From Lichenostomus cassidix (lineage: Eukaryota > Chordata > Aves > Passeriformes > Meliphagidae), in contig CM039192.1 of the NCBI GenBank assembly GCA_008360975.2, positions 13,145,242-13,209,241 on the forward strand: a stretch of DNA of 64,000 nt, written 5' to 3'. Shown piece by piece: positions 39,351-51,700 of this stretch. The notes beneath the pieces are model-generated. The model was not told the origin of the DNA, made no database searches, and saw nothing but the letters and a program-made list of their open reading frames with translations. The translations under genes and the position numbers were made by a program. The stretch's first letter is position 1, and each line of letters opens with the position of its first letter.

Positions 39351-41807
39351 AGAAACCACTCCTGGGGACTCCTTCCTGTGAGGAGCACTGCTGCAACCTC
39401 AATCAAACATACCCAACTCTATGGTGTGCTTTGCAGAGAAGGAAACTGGGAAAATCTAAATGGCAGAGCAGGAATGTCTGGGAATATTTGCTGTGAGGAG
39501 AAAGAGGAGTTATGTTGTGGTTTATAAATACTTTGTGTGGGAGATCTTCACAGCAGAGGGCCTTGAATTAAAAGAGGCACATCAGAGTCTTTTGCCAGAT
39601 CTACTGGCAGAACACCAAGAATATGGATAAGGGCATTCTTGACATGCTGAAGTGAAGGGGCATTAAAATAGTAATATTTGGCATTCATTGGGAATAAATT
39701 CATGTTTTCTGTCACAGTTGTAGCTATCCAAGGAGTCTCTGCATTAGAAAAACAGAACTTGTCATATTTTAACTTTTAACCAAATTTTCATTCTCTTGGC
39801 CTGTGTGTCTATCAGCTCCTCACACCTAATCTAAAGAGAAATTTCCTGGTCTGAATGTAACTTCTTGTGAAACATGTTACATCAACACACAACACACAAC
39901 TTCTCAATGTCCAAACTTGTTTCCCTTCCAAACTTGAGCCAGAAACAGACATTTGAGTAAATGAAAAACTTTTGAGTAAATGAAAAAAGAGATAGTATCA
40001 GAAATGAAACAGTTTAAGACCATGCTAGTGTGATCATGAAATTAATTTGCAGAGTCTCTATCAACTCAGTATGTGCACATGATTATTTTTGTGTAAAACC
40101 GTTCAATGCATTAATTTTGACTAAAAATTATTTAGGGCTCTGATTCATAAGCAGTGTATGTTCTAGTGGCCTAAAATGTTATTGGGGGTGATTACTGGAG
40201 ATTGACTGCAGCTACCCTTGCAGGATGCTGTGTTCTGGTTTCTCTGTTGTCACAGCTGGCTCAGTGGTTTAAACTCTTGTAGGTCATGAGTCTGAGCCCT
40301 CAGTTCTCTGCTGTCAACAAAAATGCAGAGAAGATAAAGATACAGTAGCTAGATTGTTGTCCTTTGTTTTACAGCATCCATCAAAGCCCTGCTTTGTAAA
40401 TGGAAATCAAATTAAGCTTTCCAATATTACAGCAGCTCTGAGTCTTCCAAATGATGATGGATTGAAATAATTCATGCAAAAGCCCAGGATATCTCATCCA
40501 TCCCATCTGGTGGGTTTAGTCTCAGGGCCTTTCAGGGATATTATTCAAACGTTTCTGGTAGGAGGTGAATGTAATTGCTGCTTGAGGAGCTGTTTGGGAG
40601 GAGAGGTTATGATTTCTTTTAATATAATATTTAATTATATACAAATAATAAAGCAGCTTAAATAAGTTTGTAAGGTTTATGTAAAAATATTATAGCCCTT
40701 TCTTTCTTTCTTTACTGATGGGCTCTTGCTTTTTTATTTGCCTCATAATGCACCAAGGGTGAGTGATGCATAGTGAAAAGGATTTAATGGGAGTCTGCCA
40801 TAAATTGTGAGTATCTGCCCAGAAGCCCATAGGTGGAAGGAGGAGAGTTAGCAGAGTTACCAGTGGTTAGTTAGTCAGTGCTGCAGGGGCAGAGACAGAA
40901 ATAGAGTCTGGGTTTTTTTTCCCCCATCTAAGGTATATGTGACACCTTCTTGTTACCAGGACTGCTGTTTGGCTGTGGTGGTAATGGATTAAATACTAGT
41001 GCTGCATGCACATATCCTCTTCCCCCATAAAATAAGGGGTAGGTGTACTCTGAAAAAGTTTCATTAGCATGATATCTCCTAATGCTGTAAACATACAGAA
41101 ACCCAGGCAAGATGAATTCAGCTAAATTAAAGAAGGCAGGATAGTGGGCAAGGAGCCTTGTTTGGTGTCAAACAGAGGAGGTTGTGTGTTTTCGGACACA
41201 ATAAAGGGAATAGTCCAACACCCTGCTATGAAAGTGGGGTTTTTCTAAGTATGAAAAATTGAAGTTATGAATGTTGGCTTCCAGTTTCTTGCTGGGTGAA
41301 AGAAGCACAAATCTGTCCATTAGAATCTTGTTTCAGACTATCTCATGGTTATTGAATGCAGACATGGGGCAGGAGGGCTGATCAGATATCGGTGTGCAGA
41401 AGGGTGGGAAATATGATCAGCAACATTCAGAGCCTCTGAAACACACTGGGTGGGTGTAGGGAGCAAGTTCTATTCCATGAGTAAAAATCTGACAAGCTAT
41501 TTGAAAACTGTGCTTATATTTCAGAAAAGACTCTGTGAGTTATAACAACTTATTAAAGTGTCACAGGCAGTGTTACTGTCTCACTCTGTGCAGACTGTAA
41601 TTGTGGAAAGGTCTGGGTATTGAGTCATATCCTACTGTACAATACAAGATCAACAGGCTTAAATCTTTACACTTTCTTGCATTTGATCTGAATTAACAGC
41701 CTTTCTGAGAGTTCTCTGTTCTACTAATTGATTTGACACTCTCGGCTACTGAACAGTCTTGGAAACAGGTGCACTTTTTCTGTTATATGTATCTTGGAAG
41801 AAATAAG

Positions 41808-41832
41808 TTATATGTGTATGTATATGTATATA

Positions 41833-41870
<38 letters not shown>
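41808..41870. repeat. TA/TG microsatellite
   Basis: Mixed TATG/TGTG leading into an uninterrupted (TA)n run at 41841-41869. Confidence 0.95.
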
Positions 41871-41872
<2 letters not shown>

Positions 41873-42161
41873 TGAGACTGTAGTGGCTGCAGCTTTCTCT
41901 GTGTTCCTCTCTTTCTATCAGGTTGGTCCCTGAAGCTCTCAGCAAACACTATATTGAAGGCATCTGTGATACCTCTCTCCCGCTGGGCTCCCAAAGCAAG
42001 GCTCTGCAGGACAAGGTAATTTAGCTTCCAGGTGAACAGAATATATACCAGAATGATGGGTTACTGGTATTATGAAAACGCCTGACAGACCCACCTGAAT
42101 TAAGGTTCTGCTATGCCATATGATCTGCAAATTCAGAGTAAAAGAGAGTCATGTTTTGGAT

Positions 42162-42200
42162 TTTTTTTGTTGTTGTTGTTGTTGTTGTTGTTTTGTTTTA
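42162..42200. repeat. (TTG)n microsatellite
   Basis: Poly(T) followed by eight TTG units at 42167-42190, ending in a TTTTG tract. Confidence 0.95.
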
Positions 42201-43375
42201 ACAGGGCAAGTTTTGTTCCAGAAGGTGCTCAGAGCTTTACAGGGCACTTAGGGACCTAAAGAGACAGAAAGGAGCTCTATGGTGTTTTCAGAAATGTATA
42301 GGTACATAAATACTCCCAAAAGTCCACAGTGCTTCAGGTAAAGTGGCTTTAGCACTTAAGCACTACATTTTTGAAAAGCCCATATTTTGTCTTCATAGAA
42401 TATCCCCAGAATGTGACTCCCCCAGAAAGGAAATCAGATGTAGCTTTGCAGTGTGAGGTAAATGTGTTTTAAGTCCCATGCCATTAGCACCATCTGGAGC
42501 AGTGTGTCATATGCCACAGGAAATGCACAACTGCAGCCACGTTGCTGGGCAGCGTTTCCATGTGAACTGCTCCAAAGGTGGCTACAGTTTATTGCAAGGT
42601 CTAGGGAACTCTGAGAGGGGAGAAAAACACCAGTGAAACTGTGGACTTGCTAAGTTGGTTGCAGTTCCAGTTCTGATCATTGTTAAACCCACTCCCATGA
42701 AGATGGAAAGGGTCTCAGGAGAGAGGCTCAAAGCTGGAGGTATAAACACAAAGAAGTTGCACTGAAGCAGCTGCATGGGAATGAGCACTTGAAATCTTGG
42801 AGTATGTGGGGAAGGCTGCACTGGTCTCATTACAGTTGTTGGTGTAGGCAGAGATTGTGTTTAGAGGTTTCATCATGTGTTTGGTGCTTAAACAAATGAG
42901 CCCCTGAGAAAGTTTTGAGTCCTGTGATACTGAGTGTCAGGACCAGTAGTTGTCACTCGCTGGCATTAAAGGCAGTGGGTTCAGCATCTTGTTGCGGAGA
43001 CTGACCTTGAAATGCTTTCATAGTAACTTCAGGGTGCGTCAAAGGGTCTGGTTTTGTCCAAACCTGGCACAGGATGATACTTTTCTGAAGCAGAAAGAGC
43101 ATTTCCATCTGAAGTATGTCAGAACCATTCTGAATATCTTTCGCAGATTACATGTATTGATATTGGTCTTACATTAATGTGAAGTCAGAATCCTGTTGGC
43201 CTGAAAGGGAGCTTGTCAAGAGGCTCTATCTCCTTCTCACTCATGACCTTTTCTTTTACTGGTGATTTCCAGGCTCATAGTTCATCCTCCACCATAACTC
43301 TTGCACCTGCTGTTCAACACAAAAGTAAGCATAAATGTTTACATTGCTTACTTGAAACATTGGTACGCAAGCAGG

Positions 43376-43444
43376 TTTTTTGGTGGTTTTTTTTGTTGTG
43401 GTGGTTTTGTTTTTTCAGGGGTTTTTTTTTTGGTTCTTTTTTTA
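43376..43444. repeat. T/G-rich low-complexity tract
   Basis: Mostly T runs separated by G or GG (ggttttttggtggtttttt), directly before a CR1 fragment. Confidence 0.8.
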
Positions 43445-43450
43445 AATATA

Positions 43451-43532
43451 TCATAGAACAGTTAGCTCTGAAAGGGACCACAAAGGCCATCCACTTCCAG
43501 CCCTCTGCCATGGATGGGAACTCCTTCCACTA
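43451..43532 (-). mobile_element. Short CR1 3'-end fragment, antisense
   Basis: Reads tcatagaacagttagctctg, aaagggaccacaaaggccat, then ccctctgccatggatgggaa and ctccttccacta: the standard antisense CR1 3' tail. It is preceded by a T/G-rich tract at 43376-43444. Confidence 0.85.
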
Positions 43533-45814
43533 AAATAAGCTGTTGTGGGTTTAAAATACAAACCTAGCAAGCGCCAGAATGCTTGCATAAAAGTGAGGGA
43601 ACAGTCATGGTGATTTGGTGTGACTGACAATGCTGTTAATCTGCCTGGCCTGGTGGTTGGGAGGTAAGCTTCTTACAAATGTTTGTCTCCTTAGGAATTC
43701 CCCTCTGCTTAACCAGTGATAAAGAGATGATGGTCCATTTAACCATAAAGGCTTCTCTACCAGCTTCCTCTGTATTTATTAGCACAGATTCTATAACATG
43801 AGAATAATTTATAGTACAATGCCATATCTGATTACAGAAGTGTTTTGTGATATTTTCTGTTTCCTGTGAATTGTTTAATATGAAGCAGCCATGCAGAAAT
43901 GCTTGGATGTGTGAAGTTAGTGAGGCATTTAATTAAGTTGCAAGAGCCAGTGCACTCACAAATGGAATATTGAACATACCACTTATTTAATTCATGGAAC
44001 AAAAGTGCTTGCGGATCTGAAGATGAAAAGACTTGCAGACAGGCATATTCTCTGAATTCTAGAGGCATCATAACTGGTCTACAGTTATGGATTTAATTTG
44101 TAAATGTCCCAGTACGGGGGGGTTATGTTTTAACTAGTCTATTGAAGCAAATCCTTCTAGCAAATCCACTCTTGACTTCACTTCACTTGGACCAAAAAAA
44201 AAAAACCAAACAAAGTAAATATCTTCCTTTCTCTTTGCAATAAAAGTATGTTATATTAGAAAAATAATAAATAATGTTTTGTATGGAGTTACTTTATAGA
44301 TTGGCATGTTTTATTTTTTGGTGGCAGGTGCATTTTGGAGGGGGTAGGTTTGGGAGTTTTTGGGTGGGTATTTTTTGTTATTGTAGATTTTGGGCTTTAT
44401 TTTTTAGAGAGTAGGGGACTCTTAGTTATTCCTATTGCCTACAAAGGTGCCATGTGTGGGGTTTGAGTTCACACAAACTGGGTTAATCTGGGACTGTCAT
44501 AAAGGGCATATGGTCTTGCAAGGAGCATATGGTCTGGAAGAAGTAATTCATTGTAGTGGCCCAGAACCTTCCCAGCTGGTTAGTCTATGGGGTAAACGGA
44601 AGTGTTCACCGGGGAAAACTGCACATTACCTGGAGAGTCAGTATCAGATTTCATTCTTTGAGCCAGGATGCTCAGTTCCCATTGTAATCCATTTACTGGA
44701 ACTGTTTTTCTTCAAAAAATAGCTCAGGAATTAAAGAAAAATCCTGGCAGAAAAACAGTCTTTGGAAAAAATCCATATGACAGTGAAATTGCTATTTGGG
44801 AAGCTTATAGCTTTGTGAATTTCATTAACAATGTCTATTAAATGCTCTAAAATTACCCTTGAGTATCATAGATCATCTTTCCAGTTCCACAGATGTTATT
44901 CAGCTGAACTTAATGGGACTACACACTTGTTTGGTTTTTTAAAGTTTGGAGAAAATTGTTTCCATGATTGAACTTTTTCCACTAAATATATTATTGAAGA
45001 GGCTGATGATGTTTGCTGTGATTTTGGACATTAGTTCTATTTGCCCCACTGTTTGCCTACTCAAAGGCAAACATAAGGTTTTGAATTAGAAAATAGAATA
45101 GAATTTCATTTGTAGAATCAAGGCAGCCGTCTAAAGATCCATGGTTGTTCAGTGCTTGTAAAGTTCTAAGCATAAAACAAATTTACTCGGATATTTTTTT
45201 GTCCTCATCTACAGTAACTTACATTTCTTAACTTAAAATGCATATGCAGACTCCTTGAATAGTGATGTATCTATGTAAATAAAATGCAGTGTGGCCTTAG
45301 AGATCCTTCTGTATTGGTAGATTTTATAGCTGTATATGTGCAAATTACGATTCAAGATTCCCCATAAATACAGTAACTGAAAATCTACTGTTATTGAAGC
45401 AAAAATAAGGCTCTGAGCTTGTGTGGCAGACCCCAAGATAATTTTCCAGAACCTCCTTTTGATAAGAGGGATCGGAGAAAAGGAATTCCTCATGTGTAAA
45501 TATGAGAATTTTGATATGAAAATTCTTGTTTCCATGGGTATCACAGCAACATGTCTAAATGCTCCTCTTTTCAAAGTAGCAAAGTCAGTATGCTTATTCC
45601 CCCTTTAAAAAAGAAAAGTGGGTTTTTTCATTTGCTTTGACTTTATCAGGACTCATGTTCCTTACATTCTCTGTAGTGAATGCTTTTGTGAATTCTAAGG
45701 CACTTTCAATGAAAGTTCTTAAATTTCTTTTATTGTCCCTGCTGTTGCATTTGGGTAACAATTAGTGCAGGCGGTGGCCCAATTTTGCTTACTAAAACAA
45801 TATAATCCCAGATT

Positions 45815-46190
45815 AATATGAGTCAGAAAGGACCTCAGGACATCGCCTAGTCCAGGCTCTTACTGAAAGCAGCATCAGCTAAAAGATCAGCCTGCTCAGG
45901 GCTTTATCCTGTTGGGTCTTGAAAACATCCAGCAACTAAGCCAAGGCAACTTGTTCCACTGTCAGGTTGTGCTCAAGATTTCTTTCCTTGAATCAATCTG
46001 CCTCTCTCTTGATTAAATTTCTCTTTTATCTTTCATTCTTCCACCACACATTGCTGTGAGGAGCCTGCTCCTGTCACCTTGATAAGCTCCCTCTAGGAGC
46101 TGAGGAACTGTTCCCAGTCTCCCCAAAGGCCTTGCTTCTCTTAGCTCTATCAGGGCTCTTTCCTCTGGCTTAATGAGTGCTAGGTACAGG
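45815..46190 (-). mobile_element. Old CR1-family (X/Y-like) fragment, antisense
   Basis: Diverged match to older CR1 subfamilies: gtcagaaaggacctcaggac, tcgcctagtccaggctctta, tttatcctgttgggtcttga, aacttgttccactgtcagg, and further on tgataagctccctctaggag. Family placement is from remembered landmarks; the exact subfamily is uncertain. Confidence 0.65.
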
Positions 46191-48751
46191 GAAGACAATC
46201 ACTTCCTTGGATCTTGATTCTGGAAATGTTTTCTGAAACTCTTTGAGGAAGTTAAAGTCAGTGGAGCCAAATTCGGGTTAAGAAGTGTAATGTGTTTCTA
46301 TGCAGGAAAAATTAAACCACAGTGGTTTTTTGGTAGGATCACCTTTGCATGTTGTTTTTCTGTCTGTATATTAATTGGTACACACAGTTGCAGACACAAA
46401 ACATCTCTCATATATTTTATGGAAAGGAAATAAACTTCCTCTACAGCATTTCAATTTCATTTGGCATTTTCAGAACAGCCAGGACATGTAAAACAGGGAG
46501 ATCACACACATAGAAAACCTGCATGTCAGTGTAAAAGCCCCAACATTCCACTCTTTTGGCAACAGAAAATCCTGCCAAGGAAAACTAGCTAGATACCTAA
46601 GCAGAACAAGTCAACAGGAAATAGCCCATGAAAAGGTTTCCAACAGAAAGCCATTGGGGTTTCTCAGCACAGTGAGTATAAATTTCACAGATTATGCGCT
46701 TGTTCAGTCATCAAGGTAAATCTGGGGAAGACAAGATCTGCTTAGCATTAACACAATTAGCAAATGGTATGGATTTGATCAGTGTTCCATGTATTAACAT
46801 TTTGCATTTAACTCTGACTGTTTTAGACGTTCTTTGCCTGTCGAAGTGCACTACATTTGTTAATTAACTCCATCTGCTGAAAGTCTGGTCTGGCAGTTTA
46901 ATAATATAATGAGTTGCTTTCTTAAAAAATTGTGCTTGAATGTGCTACTGTTGGTTGAAACAAAGAGAATTTAAGGCAAATATATTTTGGAAATATCCTT
47001 ATTTTGCAGGTGATGTCAACAAATCTTAACCTATTATATCTATAGTTCTCCACATTTGAGATTTATAGGAAATGGTATGCCATGCATTTCATTATACAAA
47101 ATACTAAATTTAACAGAATAATCTTGATCACACTAGTCTTTCTATGTAGATCATGTCAAGAAATGTAAATAAACCCTCTGAAAGCATGAATGGGCTTGAA
47201 TTTTGCAGCTTCTAAACTGCAAGTGAAAGAAAAACTGCTAATAACGAATTTCATAACTTCTTGGTGAATTTTCTTTGAACCTAGTAGAGATATTGGTGTT
47301 CTATTTATTAGACCTTATTGAATGCGTATTCTTTACCACTAAATGCAGAAGATTTTCTTGGCAAAGTCATGGGCATACTGTTACATTCATAATGAATATG
47401 GGGAAGAAAAGATGTAATATTTATATTCATTGGAGCCATATGTTGTAAGTTGGTTTAGGGTGTATGTTGAAATTGTGTGTATAAGTACTATCATTTCATA
47501 TATAAAGCAAAATAATGCCTTGATATAACAACTTAATTGTTATTATTGAATACCAAGCAAATTTCTGACTTCTTTTTTTAGCTCTGGCTTCTTCATTATG
47601 TGTACTTAATTGTAAATAAGTAATATCTTTTAAAATACTTAATGTCTGCTATTCAAGGAATCTCTGTGTCTGCTTCTGCAGAAGCCACTAGCATTCTGCT
47701 TTGTTAATAATTAGTCTCATGCTGTTATGTAGTTAATAAATAGGGTTATATTGCACTTTCATTGAGTTTATAGCCAAGCAGCCTGACATGTAGATGAGGG
47801 GCAATTGTAGTTCACCTAATAATCTGGATGGTTGTCCTAGGGTTCAGCTTTTTGCATCCTGGGAGATTAAATGCTGCAGATAGAGAATTAGGAGAGAGCA
47901 TACCATGAAGACCCATCTAATGATGAGTAAGTGGTTAGGTGAGGGATCCTTCTGCCACCCACACTGATAAAAATGTTTATCAAAAACAGTGGAATCTCAC
48001 TGGTAGAAAATACTGACTTTTTCTTGCATCTATTTTTGTTTTTCAGCAGAACTGAAAAGCACTTTATCTAATGTGTAAATACCTATGCTTAGAAACCATC
48101 ACCTATCAAAATTTTCTTTGACAAAACTGAGGTTCATTAACCTTCTTTCTGCTGTGTCGCTGTTGTGCTATAAGCCTTTCAAAATATTTTTATAGTTGAA
48201 GAGAAGCTGTTCTTCCAAACACTTGCAGATGTCGAGTGTTATGTTGCTACTTGATATTCTTGTTTACAAATACGCAAAAATCCACTGTAAAGAACTGCTG
48301 AAGTACTAAAATTAATAATGTGGGTTTTGCAGACCCTTTGTATTACAAGGCTGCACAAAGAGCTGAACTGTGTTAGTTGCAATGACCCTCAGGTCTTCCT
48401 GTGAATTGCTGCTTTTCAGGATGGCTTCTGTCTTAACCATGCATTTTTGTGTCCTTCCTTCTTCCTTCCTACATATATTGTAATGCACTCAATGTTATGA
48501 ATATTCAATAGGACCATCAAACCATGTGTTTAAAATCATTAATGTAACTTGTCATCTTATAAAGTTATTGACAGTAAAGATTTTGCACAGCTGGTTAGAT
48601 TGCCAAGTATAAATGGCACAATCCAAGAATGGATCCCCTGGTAACCTGCAGGTGTTGTGAATTATGTTTAAAAATCTATTGTCAGCCTGCTTTTAGTCCT
48701 TTTATTAGTACTTAATAGTATTGTCCCTATTCCAAACAGAATATGTTTGTT

Positions 48752-48754
<3 letters not shown>

Positions 48755-48787
<33 letters not shown>
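48755..48787. repeat. (TA)n microsatellite
   Basis: 33 uninterrupted bases of TA, followed by imperfect AT/GT sequence to about 48830. Confidence 0.95.
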
Positions 48788-48791
<4 letters not shown>

Positions 48792-51700
48792 GTAATGTAT
48801 ATATGTCATATATGTTTGTATATATAATAAATTAAATGCTCTCGTACATGCAGGCCAAAATACAATTGCCTTAACCACTGATATTGTCCCCTATAAATTA
48901 CACAAACTTATTTATCATGCTCCAATCTTTATAACTGGATGGAAAACTGACACACTGTCAGGGTTTGTGAAGACCAGCAGCACTTACAACAAAATAACTA
49001 GTAGCTGGTGACAAGTACACAATGTTCTTTCACAAATTCTTCCTGTTATCTAGTCTTAGGAGTTTGTAACTATGATTAATCTGCCTAATTCAAATTGCTC
49101 CTTAATCACTGCCAGAGTTCATTAAAAACATACTTAAGCTTAAGAACCCCTATTTTTGCAATAATTTATTGATATCTATTTAATAATAACTAAATCTTGG
49201 GGAGTTGACCCGGACTGTAACCATTAAGCAAATCCTGTCTGTAAGTAGATGCAGCTGTAAGTTCTTTTATTCACTGAAAGTGCCTGGCTGGAAAGTAAAC
49301 TCAGCCTATGTAACTGAGTTGGTGGAGATAATTAGATTGAAAATCATATTGCCGATTAACAATAAAATCCACAGGTTCCTTATTTATGATGTAGCCTGAC
49401 TGTGCCATATCTAGCTGCCCTAATGTCTTTTTGCTTCCTGGGAATACAATGCCTTTTATCAAAAACATGAGCAATTTATATGTTACACTAGGACAATCTC
49501 TATTGACTTCTTTAAAGTCATGCAGAGAATACATGTGGGTATCCTTTGCTTCAGAAGATCCATGTCTCTTCTTGAAAGTATAATCCACAGCATTAGCTAC
49601 CACAATGGATTGTAAATATGCAATTTATCCAGACCACTCCAGTTCATCGAAAATTCTGGCTATAAAGATATTTCTGGTAATTGAATATTCAGATATATAC
49701 CTAATGGAATTTTCAGAAGTGCCTAATTGGCTCCTTCCCATTGATGTAAAGGGAAAACAAGTGCTTTTGGAGCACTACCCTTCTGACAGAAGTTTTTCTT
49801 ATTAATTGAAAACAGCTCAGGTTATATATTATGAGCACTTTTCAGTTTGGTTACCCAAAGTGTCTCCATGATGTTGAGGCAATATTTATTTGGCTTGACA
49901 GAGTTAAAAGGGATTGCACAACTCGACTAATTTAGTGTTTTAACGGATGCTTAGCTAAGGGTGTGTTGTTTGGCACTGGTTCAAACACAGTCACTAATTA
50001 GAAAACAATGTGAGGACCATGGTGATGGTTGAAAAGGCCTTACTTGCCAAACTCCATCATGCATTACTTAATTTTGTCAGTGTTGAAAGAGACTTTTAGA
50101 ACACTATGGGAACATGTATGGTCAGAATGGTCTTTCAGGGGCATTTTAACATCTCAAAACAAAGCAGCTGGATTTTAAGCAACCAAGTAGAAATGAGGGT
50201 AGTCAACTTAATAAAAGAAAAAAGTAAAGGGAATTCTCTGGGTGTCCAAGGTAAGATCATCAGGCTCTGACTAATGATTATTAATTTAATAGGAAAATCA
50301 ATTGTAAAGGGGGGGAAGTTACCTACTTAGAGCTGGTTTGCATTGCAAATGCTCAGAAATGACAGTTCTTGTAGTTGGCTTGCACCTTGTGTATTGCGTG
50401 TAATATTGCTCCGTTTAATTCATTATTAATCTCATAATTTTTATCTTTGCATTTGGTGATCTAGTTGTTTATAATAAAGTCCACACTGAGCCATGACCAG
50501 GAGAATTGAAGGAATGTTACAGATATCCAGGATAGGTTGCTCAATCGTTTGTGTTGTGCAATCTGATGGAAGGGAGGAAGGGGGATTGTGGTGATAGTGA
50601 ACTTCATCAGTTTTAATGTCATGAATCCAAGGAACCCTAGAAACCAAAAACGCAAAGACCTTTCTTTGCATTTTTCCTGTCAGTGCACAGGTCTTTGATT
50701 GCTGGGTTCTGCATTACAAACTGCAACATTGCATTGCTTTTTACAGTTAATTACTTACAGAGACTTAGAAGTATTTGGGCAGGGTTTTTTGCATGGTGGC
50801 TGATTTTGTCATGTCAAATGTGACACATAATGGTGTGAGAATGGTGAATAAATTTTTCTTTTGGAGGACTGCAGCTTCTTTCTTCAGGTATTGGTATGAT
50901 TTTTGCTGTACTTTAGACTTTTTATAAAGAAAGTGTAACTCAGGGCTTTTTTCAGGTGTTTCAGCTCTGCTGAACAATTTGCAGGATATTTATTGACACA
51001 ACTGTATCTCTTAAAAATCACCTCAGCCTGAGGTCTGAGTGATATCTCCAATCATCCTTTCAAAGCTGAATTATACTAAAAGGACAAATGAAAAAGAAAT
51101 ACAGAAGAGGAGGAAGTTCTTAGAAACTAGAATATTCATACATGTTCTTTGTGAGGTTTTGGCTATGGAAAATGTAATCCCATGACCAGATTTGCCCAAT
51201 GGGATTCAAGACTTAGACTTTGGATCTTCTGTTCTCCTGTTGCCTTTTACTATAAAGGAAAAACAACGGTGCAGCATCCTGCATGTTAAACCAGTAAAGA
51301 TGAGAACAATACATGTGCAGAAGGCTCTGGGAGTGCAGTACTAACAAATGAGGAAGAAAAATATAATACCCAGGACAGAGCAGGTTTACCTGGCAAAAGG
51401 AAGTTGTGCTGTTTTTTCAGCTTTATTTCTCTGTATAAAACTGGCAAAAGTTTGGCATGCCCTGTAACAGGACTGAGAGTTACAATCCAGAAAGAATGCA
51501 ATAGTGCAGCAAAAACATGGTAATGGAATGTGTAAGATGTCTCTTGATCTGTAGGGAAGGAAGCACAACATTTTTGCATGTCTGTGAAGATCAGCCCTAA
51601 TTTTTTTTTTGTAGTGGCTTCCATTGTTAGGAGTGAAATCAGTAGGTTTTGTCCCACATTTAAGGAATTTAAATATTGGTTGAAATATTTGGTTTTCTCC

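Larger units (their letters stand above)
39360..48754. other. Intergenic, 3' side of N4BP1, first part
   Basis: Contains microsatellites at 41808 and 42162, CR1 relics at 43451 and 45815, a short direct duplication (tttgagtaaatgaaaaa) at about 39950-39990 and a G/T-rich patch at about 44310-44405. A weaker CTCF-like match lies at 39551 (11 of 14). No exon is recognised. Confidence 0.65.

Noticed and set aside
39072..39406. Three overlapping - strand frames across the 111-bp duplication
   Set aside because: The repeated Ser/Pro/Cys-rich peptides follow from the tandem duplication; there is no independent coding evidence.
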